DNA of 64,000 nucleotides from Nageia nagi (GCA_050084985.1 JBITNC010000001.1:115258001-115322000); one strand, 5' to 3'. Positions 12,277 to 25,379 are shown, counted from the first letter of the stretch. Made by a program: numbers and translations. Notes: generated by a model from the letters alone, not told the origin.

Positions 12277-12850
12277 ACAATCAATTATGAAAGAATATAA
12301 ACAAAATTTTATTTTAAATTGTGATTATAGTAATTTAAATTAGTTTCTAATAAATTTAATAACTTTGCATGAAGTTAAGGTCATTTTATTTTTTAAGATG
12401 TCATATGAATTTTTCTTTACAATTAGAGGTGGATGTCAAATTTCAACCTTGTTCTCCATTTTAGAAAATTTTTAGAAATGGTATACAGAATATAATATGA
12501 GCTTTTAGAGGATACTTGAAATACACTTCAAGATGATATAAACTCAAACTTACTCAAGATTTACAATCATTTATGAAAGAATATAAATAAAATTTTATTT
12601 TAAATTATGATTATAGTAATTTAAATTAGTTTCTAATAAATTTAATAACTTTACATGAAGTTAAGGTCATTTTATTTTTTAAGATGTCATATGAATTTTT
12701 CTTTACATGTAGAGGTGGACGTCAAATTTCAACCTTGTTCTCCATTTTAGAAAATTGTTAGAAATGATATAGAGAATATAATACAAGCTTTTAGAGGATA
12801 CTTGAAATATGCTTCAAGATGATATAAAATAAAACTTATTCAAGATTTTC
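12277..12850. repeat. Tandem duplication, 286-bp unit, two copies
   Basis: The segment starting ACAATCAATTATGAAAG at 12277 is repeated from 12563 (ACAATCATTTATGAAAG) with few substitutions, through GAGGATACTTGAAATA and CTTCAAGATGATATAAA. The second copy ends about 10 bp before the left end of the LARD-like element, so the retrotransposon landed at the edge of the duplication. No coding content. Confidence 0.85.
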
Positions 12851-13204
12851 AAGATTGAAATGTAATGCTACTCCATCTTTCAACATCTAAAACCCCTAAA
12901 TTTAGGACCAAATTTTTTTCGATCTATTCGGTTCACTAGGTTTACTATTAATAGACTTATATCCTAAATGTATTAGATATTGATACCTTATCGACTTTAT
13001 TTAGTCTTCATCCTTTCTTTCTAAGTACAAGGGTTCTTTCACCAGGCATTCTTATCCTCACTTGTGAGTGGATACTCCTAATGATTATACCCTTATTTTA
13101 TTTGGACTTATTTACTGTATCTTTAATTTTGAGAAGGTGTACTTATTATGCCATAACAATTTAATATCACTAGTTTAAGTGCAAATCAATGTTCAAGAAA
13201 TCTT

Positions 13205-13480
13205 ATAATTTAGATCCCATAATAATCCAAAGCATTCCCACTTATTTCCCATAATATCCCTAAACTATCCCATTTGATCCCAATTATTCCCAAAGGGTCC
13301 CAAACAATCCCATATATTCCTATTGGGTCCCATTTGTATTATCCCCAAACTATCCCATTTGATCCCGATTATTCCCAAAGGGTCCCAAATTATCCCATAT
13401 ATTCCTATTAGGTCCCATTGGTATCTATTTTGATCCTAAAGGTCCCTAAAGTTTCCCAAATGATCCCAAACTATCATTTG
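13205..13480 (-). repeat. LTR minisatellite of TCCCA-rich phrases
   Basis: ATCCCAAACTATCCCATTTGATCCCAATTATTCCC-type phrases put a CCC run every 8-12 bp. On the element's own strand these are GGG runs. The segment AAACTATCCCATTTGATCCC occurs twice in this LTR, about 90-100 bp apart, but once in the other LTR (20825-21010), so this copy has expanded. The role is unknown; it might be a transcription-factor array or a structure-forming tract. Confidence 0.7.
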
Positions 13481-14553
13481 GAATCTTAAGTTGAATTTTA
13501 ATATTATTTCTAAGTCATTGGATTAGTTTTGGGTTTATTTATCTTCTTTATCTATAGTGATCATTATCATATTTAATTACCTCTTTTCGTATAACAACAC
13601 CTACTCTTACCTATTAGTATCTAATTTATTTGATAAAAGTATTACAATACACAACAAACCATTTTCTTTAATCATGTCTAACTCTAAGTGAAAAAGCATT
13701 AATTAATTGAAAAAGGGTCATATCCATCAATAATCATTTAATACTATTTACTTCAATGAATTATAAAGCTTCATAATTTTTATCAACCCTTAATAATTTG
13801 TAGTACCCATTAACCATTTATATAATAAAACCAATTCGTTGAAGTATAACTCATCTACTTTTCATTTACCATATAACATGATATAAATACAAAATAACCT
13901 TTAATGAATTAATATAATATAATACAACCTATTTAATCATTAATGGGATCTTTTTAACAAATCATACTCTTTCATATCCAATGAGTTTGTAATTCAAATT
14001 TATTTATATCATATGGTTTTGATCATCTCAACTATCAAACATCTCCATTGATCTTCATGCAACAAGCATTGAACATCCCCTTGGAGCTTGGTGGGTGGAT
14101 CGAGTATTAGGAGTGAGGAAGATCAAGACAACCCTTTTTAAACTTGACCATTATGCAAATGAATTTAACTATAGACCTCAGAATAAATTATCTCTTTTTC
14201 TTGGTTAATGTACATTAATCTATTATTTATTTATCCTATAATTAATCCATCTTAAATAATTAAATCATTCATAATAAGGTCTTGGATACCTTAATAATTA
14301 ATTAATGCAATTGGTACCATATGGATTATTTTACTAAATATTATACCAATATCATAATCTCAAAACCCTAGTTTATTTAATACAAGATTCTAAAGAGTTC
14401 TTGAATTATTTATTAAAAATATTAAGCATAACTTATCATCTCATTAGATACTAATTAGTTTAATTAACAAACTTAGATAATAACAAGCAAATATATTTTT
14501 ATTAATTCATCTTTTTCCATTTTCATATGAATTTAATAATATTTTTTTACTAA

Positions 14554-15180
14554 GATGATAAACATCATATTAGGACTTTAATAAAATTCATATCAAAATA
14601 GATTCATTAAACTCTAGCTAAAGGTATAAGGAGAAATATTTGACTAATCTTCATAAAATATCATAAAATATATAATACAATTTGTACATGATATTTTCCA
14701 CTCTTACATGTAAATAAAAGAAGAATAACAAAAAAAATCCCACTTCTTTACTTTTAAAGAAAAAGACATGGTACCAACCATTAAATAAAATAACCACTAT
14801 GTCTTTTCAAATGGTACAACATTTCTAATAACAATTAATTCTATGAAACTTTATCAAATATTATGATAAACATCATATTAAGATTTTAATAAAATTCATA
14901 TCAAAATAGATTCATTAAATTCTTGCTAAAGGCATAAGAAGAAATATTTGACTAGTCTCCTTAAAATATCATAAAATACATAATACAATTTGTATGTAAA
15001 ATTTTTCATTCCTACATCTAAATAAAGGGAGAATAATAAAAGAAAATTCCACTTCTTTACTTTTTAAAGAAAAAGACATGGCAACAACCTTTAAATAAAA
15101 TAACCACTATGTCTCTTCAAATGGTTCAACACTTATAACAATAATTATTTTATGAAGCTTTATCAAATATTATGATAAAC
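14554..15180 (-). repeat. LTR-internal tandem repeat, about 309-bp unit, two copies
   Basis: Units begin TGATAAACATCATATTAGGA at about 14555 and 14863, and a partial third begins at 15171. Each unit contains TAGCTAAAGG, AATCCCACTTCTTTACTTTT, AAATAAAATAACCACTATGT and TTTATCAAATATTA. The same array in the right LTR has four units, which explains most of the LTR length difference. Confidence 0.85.
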
Positions 15181-15363
15181 ATCATATTAAATATTTCAAA
15201 ATAGGACTACTTTAACTAGGTAAAAAAATGTAAAAGAATGCACCTTAATTTGAAGAGGAAAGAGAATCTTCTTTTCTTCATGTACCTCTACACCAAGCTT
15301 GAGAATAACAAAAATGAAATAATAAAAGATAGATAGGTAAGTGTTTTGCTTAAGGTTCCACCT

Positions 15364-15377
15364 CTTTATTTATAGCC
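15364..15377 (-). promoter_or_regulatory. TATA box in the left LTR
   Basis: On the minus strand GGCTATAAATAAAG. The equivalent position in the right LTR (23491-23501) reads GCTATAAATAAAA, so the box is conserved in both LTRs. That suits a retrotransposon core promoter between U3 and R. Confidence 0.6.
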
Positions 15378-15598
15378 AAGGAGGTCCAAGTTGTCCAAAT
15401 GGATGTCTCCTCATATTTTTAATAATTTTTTAGGTAGGTTTGTTTAAAGTTGTTGATGATTGAAATGGTATTAAATACATTGGAGCATTTTTTATTAATT
15501 GACAAATTAGTGCTAACTTTTATCCATACCTAACATAAGAAAATAAAATTAAATACGATCATTAGTCCATTATTTTCCTAGCTATTAAATATTTTGTA

Positions 15599-15705
15599 AT
15601 ACCACAAGAAGACTTTAGTCTTTTTCTAATATTGTTTTTACTATTAGCCCTTTATGGCAATAGTAAAAATACTATTAGAAAAAGACTAAGGTCTTCTTAT
15701 GGTAT
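15599..15705. repeat. Inverted duplication with about 50-bp arms, left LTR only
   Basis: Arm 1 (15599-15649, ATACCACAAGAAGACTTTAG through ACTATTAGCC) is followed after about 6 bp by its near-exact reverse complement (15656-15705). A short direct repeat TTTTTACTATTAGCCCTTTATGG follows. The right LTR has only the simple version near 23725-23790. The pattern resembles a template-switch event during reverse transcription or repair. Confidence 0.8.
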
Positions 15706-16280
15706 TATTTTTACTATTAGCCCTTTATGGAAATAATATGGACATTTATTTTAAACTTTTACCTTATTAAATTTATTTTTTAACTTTATATAAATTTTTA
15801 GATTTAAATAAGGTATAATATGTTTCCCCTCCATTTAAAATTCAAATTTCAAAACACAAAACAAGGGAACACACCTTTACCTATGATGCTTGCTTTGTCT
15901 TATAGGGTAAGATTAATCCACACATATTGGTAAATACAATTCTATCGAGAAATGATAATCATAGTAATTATTCTACATGTAACTACATGATTTATGATAA
16001 TTATAAGGTGAGTTAATGATTCAATGCTAATCATTTCTTCCTCTTACCCTTCCATTCCCATCACTAATTCACCTTTAGTTCATTATCTTTGATTGCTCCT
16101 TTCATTTTGTAGTAACCTGTTACCTACATCATAAAATCTTGAAGCCAACATCAACTCAATATAAATAATACATATTTCCACTTAAAATCAATCATCACAT
16201 AGCAATGGTTCAAACATAATTTCATTTACATCCTTAATAGTGTTTGAGGTTGACTAGTACCATTGGGTGGGTCGTTACAT

Positions 16281-16292
16281 ACTCCCCCCTTA
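16281..16292 (-). other. Polypurine tract of the LARD-like element
   Basis: On the minus strand TAAGGGGGGAGT directly precedes the downstream LTR, whose first bases are TGTAAC (one A intervenes). This is the expected plus-strand primer site and fixes the element's orientation. Confidence 0.8.
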
Positions 16293-19200
16293 GGATTAAC
16301 ATAATTCGCTATGTTTCTTTTTTATCCTATCAATTTCTTGAGATCATAATTCATGGTGTCATAACTTAATATACTGGATTCAACATTTTTAAAGGACATA
16401 AAGATGAACCAACTTGAGTTGGGATTAATGGCCAATTGACCCTCAAGTGGGTTAAGTTGATCAACTACTAGAATTGATTAACCCCTTCATTTTTGGAGTT
16501 CACCACCATAACCCTCCATGGATTAGGTCGAACGTAATAACATGATCCCACCATTGCTATATGCTAACTAGTCAACTATAGTATCCCATTTGATCACAAA
16601 GTTAGTGTTTTGGTTTCATCTTGGGGCTCATATCATCTAAGATAGCGCTAATCCAAAACAAGGTCATACACCTATGGAAAATTTTCCACTAAACCATGGA
16701 TAAAGTGCATCGCCCCTAGAATAACCATCATTTCTAATCATTAATCTATGATAAATAATCGATTGAAACTTATACCCTCATCCAATATAGTGTAGATTTC
16801 TTAGTTACTACCTCTTTTACTGAGGTAAGATAAATAACTTGCCCATATCTATCAGTTAGTATCCCCAATGGTCAGAGCTTCCATTCCCATATCTTGGGAA
16901 CCCAATTGTATTTTGGAAGAAACAACTTCCACATATGGTGGTTATCATCATTTCAATAGATCCTCACCTAATATTTTGAATCATATATATTATCTCACCC
17001 TTATTCATGTGAAACTTACACCATAATAATATTAGATCAGGATCTCAAGAACATAACATTTGAATCAAACACATTGATTCATATCCTCTTATTTTTCATT
17101 CAAAACAAGTATCATCAATAATAGTATTCCAAAGAGTCATTTTTCTAAATAAAATTAATAATAAATTCAAATCAAATCATCATTGTTGCTTAAAAATAAT
17201 AATAACATAGTCATTATCAAATAATGTAACTCTATTTGTCCTTACATAAAAAGTTCAACATCACCTGTACTTTCTTTATTAGGGTTTATTACCATATTTT
17301 GGGAATACATTTATCTTAAACTTAGTTAAAGTTGAGTTTACTTCTAAAATTCTTGTCAAAAACTCAGTTTCTTTCAAAGATTTCTTGAACAAGTTAGAAT
17401 TTTTTTTACAATGATCAACTAAACTTACTTGATCATCAACATGATCTTTTCTTGATTCAAAGTATCTCTCTAAATCTAAAGAGATTCTCTTTGTTTTGCT
17501 TTGATGATCAATTATTGGCATAGAAATGCATTTTCAATGTCAACAAAATTTTTTTTACTAACCTATCTTTGTAAGGCTTGTATATAAATAAGAAATTCAT
17601 TAAAGATTTCAAATTAAAGATTTATAGCAAACCAAAAAGATAAATAAATAATCATTAGTATTTTAGAAATTTTCCTACTTTTCACATTTTTGAAAGTACA
17701 TATGAAACTAAACAATCATCTGTAGTACTCATAATAAAAAATCATTTATTTAAATTAATTAATAGTTCAAGAAAATGGGGACTTTCTCCCATTTGACTAT
17801 CCATTAGAGATACATTTTCACCCTTATCATTAGGCAACTTCAACATTACACGAATTCCATGTTGAAACAACAATTGTTCATGCCTTTGTGCTTGCATCTT
17901 CCATTTTTTTTCTCTTGTAAGGAGGCACTAAGGTGTGCAAATGCCTATTCTTGCACACTTTGGATTTGATGACTTAGCATTTTTTGCTGATTGATGAGCT
18001 TAATCATCAACTTATTTCTCTCTAAATAGGTGGTATTCCAAATTCTTTCATATTCTTCATGCTTTTGTTGAAGATGCCCTATTTATTCTTTAGCATTCTT
18101 CAACTATTTTCATAGATATTTGTTTTCTACGAGAGCTTGCATCCTTCCTTATCCTTAACAATTTTTTTGTTACACAATGTTTTCCTAAGTAAAGTAATTT
18201 AAGTATTATCTTTTTCATTAGGATGTAACGTTGTACATGTAAAATTTAATTGATAATATTGTATCATGCATTTATTAGCCATAATATCTCTCAATAATGT
18301 TTGCAATATCTCTTTAGATACTCTTTTGAGGGTATGACTTCTCATCATCCATAATTCTTTAATGGATATTTAGTGTGAATTCTTCCTTCATCCACTCATT
18401 CAAGTATTTTTGTACACCATTTATCATTTATTAGCTATCTTGTTCTAGGTAAATGTTGGATTTATAGGTAGGATTTCCCAATCTCTGATGCATTGAATAA
18501 CGAATCATGGTGGATCATAGGGGAAATATTCTTGTAGCACAACTTTTTGCTCTTTCAAAGGGAATACAAGAAAATATTATTCATCATGGGGTTCATGATT
18601 TCTTATCACAATGTTCATTAGAGGGGATGAGCTTTCTTCTTCATCAAGATCTAGCCATTATTACCCTCTATCCATTGAATAACTTCAATTGTTGTATGAT
18701 TACCCAACTTGAAATTAAAGAGCATTTATGCTTCTATATTTGCTTAATATTCCTATCTTGGTCTCACTTTGAGAGTAATTTTACTTATACTTTATAATAC
18801 ACTATTGGTACAACTTGTGTCTTATATGGATCCTTCTTTGATCTCATCAAAAGAAAATTTTGGACCTTAGGCTATCTCATGGATGATTTGGTAGCAAAGT
18901 CTCCCTTGGTAAACTACATATTCCTTTGCAGTGTCTATACAATAATAGAATTGGGTTCTTTTCTATTTATTCTCATCATTTTATCGCTTTTGAATTATTT
19001 CTTCAAATGTAATAACTTATATTCTTGATCCCCCTGCTTATAGCACCTCAGATCAAGCTTCAAAATATTTTGATTTTGAATTATCCATTAATAGATTGTA
19101 TTATGCTAATTCAGAGTTGTTTGACTAAGCTAACTAGCCATTGGGTTTATCAATGGTATATAGTAATGAATTTCTAAATTTTTGTAACTATTTACTTTTG

Positions 19201-20463
19201 TTTGTTAATGAATTTTCTCACACATTTAATATGAAAAAGGATAAAATATATTAAAAATTAAGTAATACATTGAGTAAGGATTTATTTTATTTAATACATT
19301 AAAGGATTTCCTTCTATTCCTTTTACTCTCATTTATTAGTGGGATCTTTTTCATCGACCATCTCTTCAAGATCCTTGTTAGGTAATGAAATTTTTTGACT
19401 CTTGTCTCAAAAGTATTCAATAATTTTTGGAGTTAGGGTAGGAAAATTTCTACCATAGAAGAGAGAAAAATCTCTTTTCACACTAGGTTTTTCAATCATT
19501 TTGTTGTTTCCTTTTTCTAGAATAGCTACTTCTTATAGCTTTTTCTTTCCTTTGTTCTTCTATAAATCAAGGAAGCTTTGCAAGGTGGTATCATCCTTTA
19601 CTTCCATAAGGTCATTAGGGACTTATTCTTCTACTTTGTATTTCCATTTCTTCCTTTTTTAAACCTCTTTTTACCTACCATACTAGGATAAACTTATGCA
19701 TTTAAGATGTGTTCTAAATTTCTAATTCACATTGTTATACATATAAAAAATAAGAACTTTATTAATAACATTTTCCATTACAAAAAATAGTAAAACATCT
19801 TTGGACCTAGTTCATGATGTACTCTAGCCCTTGAATGAAGTGTAGCTCTTCCATGTGTACATTAGCCTGCATGGCATTCAACCTCTTAGTTACCATCTAT
19901 AAGTTCATTTCATGGTTTACCCTAACCACTAGTGGAGGTGTAATCTAAATATGATTTTCTTCCACATGAAGGCAAATTTGACTCTTAAAATTTACATCAT
20001 ATTCAAGCATACTATCCCCCTAGGAATCATTATGGAGAGCTCTTATTTTGCTTATAATGTCATTTGTAAAAATAGTTTCTTTCGTAAACCCATTTCACAT
20101 AACTATGGACCTTGAATCTCATTCTATTTTATCTTAGTACCCATTTCTCCTAGTAGTCTGATTAATGATTTTCTCTGCAAAGGAGAGATGTCTTTCCCTA
20201 GTTCACTTGGATAATTCTTGGCATTGAATCTATTAGAGCTCAGTTATTTCTATATCCAACCTTAAAGTGTCATTGACTTTTGAAGTCCATAATCCATAGT
20301 ATGATAATGTATCATCTATGTTGGACAATATATCTTACTATATAGGTAACCAAGTCCAAGCCCATACCATCTTGTTGTATCTTCAAGTTTCCTACAAGAT
20401 GAGGAAATAAGTTAGAATCACTCTTTACTTACTATTTTTCTCTAGTTCCTAATTGAAAAACTA
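16293..20463 (-). other. Non-coding interior of the LARD-like element
   Basis: About 4.2 kb between the LTRs. The longest frames are 80-96 codons (17279-17521 minus, 18507-18797 plus, 19226-19420 minus). None shows a zinc knuckle, protease, integrase or reverse transcriptase motif. Some minus-strand stretches near 19800-20300 give broken peptide-like runs and could be a decayed gag, but I cannot support that. Treated as the structural interior of a non-autonomous element. Confidence 0.65.
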
Positions 20464-20476
20464 GCTTTGATACCAA
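20464..20476 (-). other. Primer binding site (iMet-tRNA type)
   Basis: On the minus strand TTGGTATCAAAGC abuts the inner end of the right LTR. It matches the common plant site TGGTATCAGAGC except for one G-to-A change. Confidence 0.8.
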
Positions 20477-23400
20477 TGTAATGCTACTCCATCTTTCACC
20501 ATCTAAAACCCCTAAATTTATGACCAAATGTTTTTTTTATCTATTTGGTTCACTAGGTTTACTATTAATATACTTATATCCCACATATATTACATATTGA
20601 TACCTTATCAAATTTATTTAGTCTTCATCCTTTCTTTCGATGTATAAAGGTTCATTCACTCGACATTCTTTCCCTCGCTTGTGAGTAGATACTCTTGATG
20701 ATTGTACCCTTATTTTATTTGGACTTATTTACCATATCCTTCATATTGAGAAGGTATACTTGTTATCCCATAAAGGTTTAATATCACTAGTTTAAGTGTA
20801 AATCAATGTTCAAAAAATCTTATGATTTATATCCCATAACAATCCCAAGCATTCCCAATTATTTCTTATAATATCCCCAAACTATCCCATTTGATCCCAA
20901 TTATTCCCAAAGGGTCCTAAACAATCCCATCTATTCCTATTGTATCCCATTTGTACCTATTTTGATCCTAAAGGTCCCTAAATTTTCCCAAATGATCCCA
21001 AACTATCATTTGAAATCTTAACTTGAATTTTAAGATTATTTCTAAGTGGTTGGATTAGTTTTGGATTTATTGACTTTCTCTATCTATAGTGATCACTATA
21101 GTATTTAATTACCTCTTTTCCTATAGCAACACCTACTCTTACTTATTAGTATCTAATTTATTTAACAAATGTATTATAATACACAATAAACTATTTTGTT
21201 TAATCATGGCTAACTCTAAGTGAAAAAGCATTAATTAATTGAAAAAGGGTCATACCCATCCATAACAATTTAATACTATTTACTTCAATGAACTACAAAG
21301 TTTCATAATTTTCATCAACCCTTAATACATTGTAGTACCCATTAACCATTTATATAATAAAACCAATTCATTGAAGTACAACTCATCTACTTTTCATTTA
21401 CCATATAACATGACATAAATACAAAATAACCTTTAATGAATTAATATAATATAATACAACCCATTTAATCATTAATGGGGTCTTTTTGACAAATCATACT
21501 CTTTCATATCCAATGAGTTTGTAATTCAAATTTGTTCATATCATATGGTTTTGACCATTATATCAACCATTAAACATCTCCATTGATCTTCATGCAACAA
21601 GCATCGAACATCCCCTTGGAGCTTGGTGGGTGGATCGAGTACTAGGAAGGAGGAAGATCAAAACAACCCTTTTTAAATTTGATCATTATGCAAATGAATT
21701 TAACTATAGACCTCAGAAGAATATCTCTTTTTCTTGGTAAATGTACATTAATCTATTATTTATTTACCTTATAATTAATCCATCTTAAATAATTAAATCA
21801 TTCATAATAAAGTCTTAGATACCTTAATAATTAATTAACGTAATTGATACCAAATGGAGTATTTTACTAAATATTATACCAATATCATAATCTCAAAACC
21901 ATATTTTATTTAATACAAAATTCTTAAAGAGTTCTTGAATTACTTATTAAAAATATTAAGCATAACTTATCACCTCATTAGATACTAATTAGTTTAATTA
22001 ACAAACTTAGATAATAACAAGCAAATATACTTTTATTAATTCATCTTTTTTCATTTTCAAATGAATTTAATAATATTTTTTTACTAAGATGATAAACATC
22101 ATATTAGGACTTTAATAAAATTCATATTAAAATAGGTTCATTAAACTCTAGCTAAAGGCATAAGGAGAAACATTTGACTAGTCTTATTAAAATATCATAA
22201 AATATATAATACAATTTTTACATGATATTTTTCACTCCTACATGTAAATAAAGGAAGAATAACAAAAAAAAATCCCACTTCTTTACTTTTAAAGAAAAAG
22301 ATATGGTACCAACCTTTAAATAAAATAACCACTATGTCTCTTCAAATGGTACAACACTTCTAACAATAATTAATTCTATGAAATTTTATCGAATATTAAC
22401 TTTAATAAAATTCATATCAAAATAAATTCATTAAACTTTAGCTAAAAGAATAAAGAGAAATATTTGCTTAGTCTTCTTAAAATATTATAAAATACATAAT
22501 ACAATTTATACATGAAATTTTTCACTCCTACATTTGAATAAAGGAAAAATAACAAAAGAAAATCCTACTCCTGTACTTTTTAAAGAAAAAGACATGGTAC
22601 CAATGTTTAAATAAAATAACCACTATCTTTCATCAAATGGTACAACACTTCTAACAACAATTAATTCTATGAAACTTTATCAAATATTATGATAAACATC
22701 ATATTAGGACTTTAATAAAATTCATGTCAAAATAAATTCATTAAATTCTAATTAAAGGCATAAGGAGAAATATTTTACTAGACTCTTTAAAATGTCATAA
22801 AATATATAATACAATTTATACATAATATTTTCCACTCCTACATCTAAATAAATGGAGAATAACAAAAGAAAATCCCACTCCTTTACTTTTTAAAGAAAAA
22901 TATATGGTAACAAACTTTAAATAAAATAACCATTGTCTCTTCAAATGGTACAACATTTTTAACAACAATTAATTCTATGAAATTTTATCAAATATTATGA
23001 TAAATATTATATTAAGACTTTAATAAAATTCATGTCAAAATAAATTCATTAAATTCTAGCTAAATGTATAAGGAAAAATATTTGGCTAGTCTTTTTAAAA
23101 TATCATAAAATATATAATACAATTTGTAAGTAAACTTTTTCACTTTCACATCTAAATATAGGGAGAAAATAAAAGAAAATCCCACTTCTTTACTTAAAGA
23201 CATGGTAACAACCTCTAAATAAAATAACCACTATGTCTCTTCAAATGATTCGACACTTCTAACAACAAGTATTCTATGAAGCTTTATCAAATATTATGAT
23301 AAATATCATATTAAATATCTCAAAATAGGACTACTTTAACTAGGCAAAAAAAATGTGAAAGAATGCACCTTGATTTGAAGAGGGAAGAGAGACTTCTTTT

Positions 23401-24319
23401 CTTCATGTACCTCTACACCAAGCTTAAGAATAAGAAGAATGAAATAATAAAATATAGATAGGTAGGTGTTTTTCTTAAGGTTCCACCCTTTTATTTATAG
23501 CTAAGATGTCCAAGTGTGTCCAAATGGACATCTCCTCACACATTTAATAATTATTTGAGATAGGTTTGCTTAAAGTTGTTGAAGATTAAAATTGTATTAA
23601 ATACCTTGAAGCTTTTTTTATTAGCTGATAAATTAGTGCCAACTTTTATCCATACCTAACATAAAAAATAAAACTAAGTAGGATCATTACTCTATTATTT
23701 TCCTAGCTATTAAATATTTTGTAATACCACAAGGAGACCTTAGTCTTTTTCTAATAATGTTTTTACTATTAGCCCTATGTGGTAATAGTATGGACACTCA
23801 TTTTAAATTCATTTTTCTAACTTTAAATAAATTTTTAGATTTAAATAAGGTATATTCCTTTTTCCCTCTATTTCAAATTCAAATTTCAAAACACAAAATA
23901 AGGGAACACACCTTTAACTGTGATGCTTGCCTCATCTTGCAGGGCATGATTAATCTACACACATTGGTAAACATAATTTCATCAAGAAATTGATATTCAT
24001 AGTAATTATTCTACATGCAACTACATGATTTATGATGGTCATAGGATGTGTCAGCTATTCAACACCAATCATATCCTCCTCTTACCCTTCTGTTCCTATC
24101 ACCAATTCACCTTTGGTTCATTGGGTCTTCGATTGCTCCTTTTATCTTTTAGTAACCTATTACTTGCATCATAAAATCTCAAATCCAACATCAAATTGAT
24201 ACAAATAAGACATATTTCCACTTAAAATTGATCATCACATAGCAATGGTTCAAACATTATTTCATTTACATCCTTGATAGTGTCCAAGTTCGACTAGTAC
24301 CATTGGGTGGGTCATTATG
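20477..24319 (-). repeat. Right LTR (upstream LTR) of the LARD-like element
   Basis: 3843-bp LTR, homologous along its length to 12861-16279. It carries four units of the roughly 300-bp internal repeat, beginning at about 22088, 22390, 22688 and 22997 with a partial at 23297; the second unit has lost its first 20 bases. A single TCCCA minisatellite block lies at 20825-21010 and a TATA box at 23491-23501. The outer terminus reads CATAAT instead of TGTAAC, point decay of the expected end. Confidence 0.88.
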
Positions 24320-24324
24320 TGAAA

Positions 24325-25379
24325 ACACCATATTGATAGTGATTAAAGGGTTACATGTGTAAGAATATGATTGATTGAAAATGCTTAGAAACAAATTAAT
24401 TTAATGGAGTTGAAATGTAGATATAAAAAATATATATTTTTTTGTCTAACTTTATTGATATGTTTTATTATTTAATAATCTAATCTAATATTATTAATTC
24501 TTGTAATAAAATTACTTAGTTGTAAATTTTATTAGAGGGAAGTATATAATCTAGATTTGTTCCACATAAGATAAAGTATAAAAATATATAATAAATGCAT
24601 GCAAACCTCACTCATAGTTAAATTATTCTACACTACCTATGTAGGTTCAATAGCTGAGACATAATTTAAGTACCCTTCTTTGAAAAAGAAAGAAAAAGTT
24701 TAAAATATACATAAATGACATGCAAACCTTATGACAAAGGAATTACAAATATCTCAAATAACCAATGATATTTTTTCTCTATTAATCTCATCTTCTCATT
24801 CCTATTTTATTGTTGATCACTCTAGTGATGCACATTTGACTCTTGTTGAATATTTTTTGGACATAAGGAATCTATTTATCCTCTTTTTCACATGTCATAT
24901 AAATCATAATAGGTCATAACAATTCTACAAAAAACATCAATTATATTTTTTCTTATCATAATAATCTTCCTTAGATTATATCAAAAAATGTTAAGGAGTT
25001 GGGAGAGTAGTGGGTGTGGAAACTCTCAAATGATGTAAAACGAATCCCAAACTTTCAAATCCCATACCTCACATGATGGTGATATCAAATATTAGATGAT
25101 GGTGATGTATCTCTATTTTTGAACCACTTTGTGAAAGGGTTAGGTCCCTTTAAATATCCCTTCTTAACAAAAAAAATCCTTAAATTATAATAATATTTTT
25201 GCATATTTCAAAATGCACTAAAATATTATCTCTCATTCTCCAAGATTATCCTAGTTTTTTAGGAAGGTTTACTTTATTTTTATTTATTTGATTCCTTATA
25301 TATCAATTATACTTTTATTTATATTTGTTGGGATCACAAATTAATCATTCATAATAAAACATGGCATGGATGGGCACAT
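24325..25379. other. AT-rich spacer, no gene seen
   Basis: Begins at the target duplication of the LARD-like element. Contains only short chance frames, the longest 62 codons at 24731-24919. No domain, repeat or RNA gene recognised. Confidence 0.45.

Larger units (their letters stand above)
12861..16279 (-). repeat. Left LTR (downstream LTR) of the LARD-like element
   Basis: 3419-bp LTR. On the element's strand it begins TGTAAC and ends ATTACA. It contains two full copies plus a partial copy of a 309-bp internal repeat (14554-15180). A TCCCA-rich minisatellite lies at about 13205-13480. A TATA box, CTATAAATAA on the minus strand, lies at about 15375-15366. An inverted duplication at 15599-15705 is absent from the other LTR. 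Confidence 0.88.
12861..24319 (-). mobile_element. LARD-like non-autonomous LTR retrotransposon
   Basis: An 11.5-kb element bounded by a perfect 5-bp target duplication TGAAA (12856-12860 and 24320-24324). Two direct repeats, 12861-16279 and 20477-24319, are its LTRs. Reading on the minus strand, the upstream LTR is the right-hand one. It is followed at once by TTGGTATCAAAGC (20476-20464), an initiator-Met-tRNA-type primer site with one change from TGGTATCAGAGC. The left LTR is preceded by a purine tract AAGGGGGGAGT (16292-16281). The LTR termini are TGTAAC and ATTACA, though the outer end of the right copy has decayed to CATAAT. The 4.2-kb interior encodes no recognisable gag or pol. Long LTRs with a non-coding interior define large retrotransposon derivatives, which depend on proteins of another element. 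The LTR pair differs by roughly 9% over the first 160 bases compared by eye, so the insertion is not young. Confidence 0.88.

Noticed and set aside
16293-20463. Possible gag relics in the LARD-like interior
   Set aside because: Broken minus-strand runs near 19800-20300 show no conserved motif; not enough to call.
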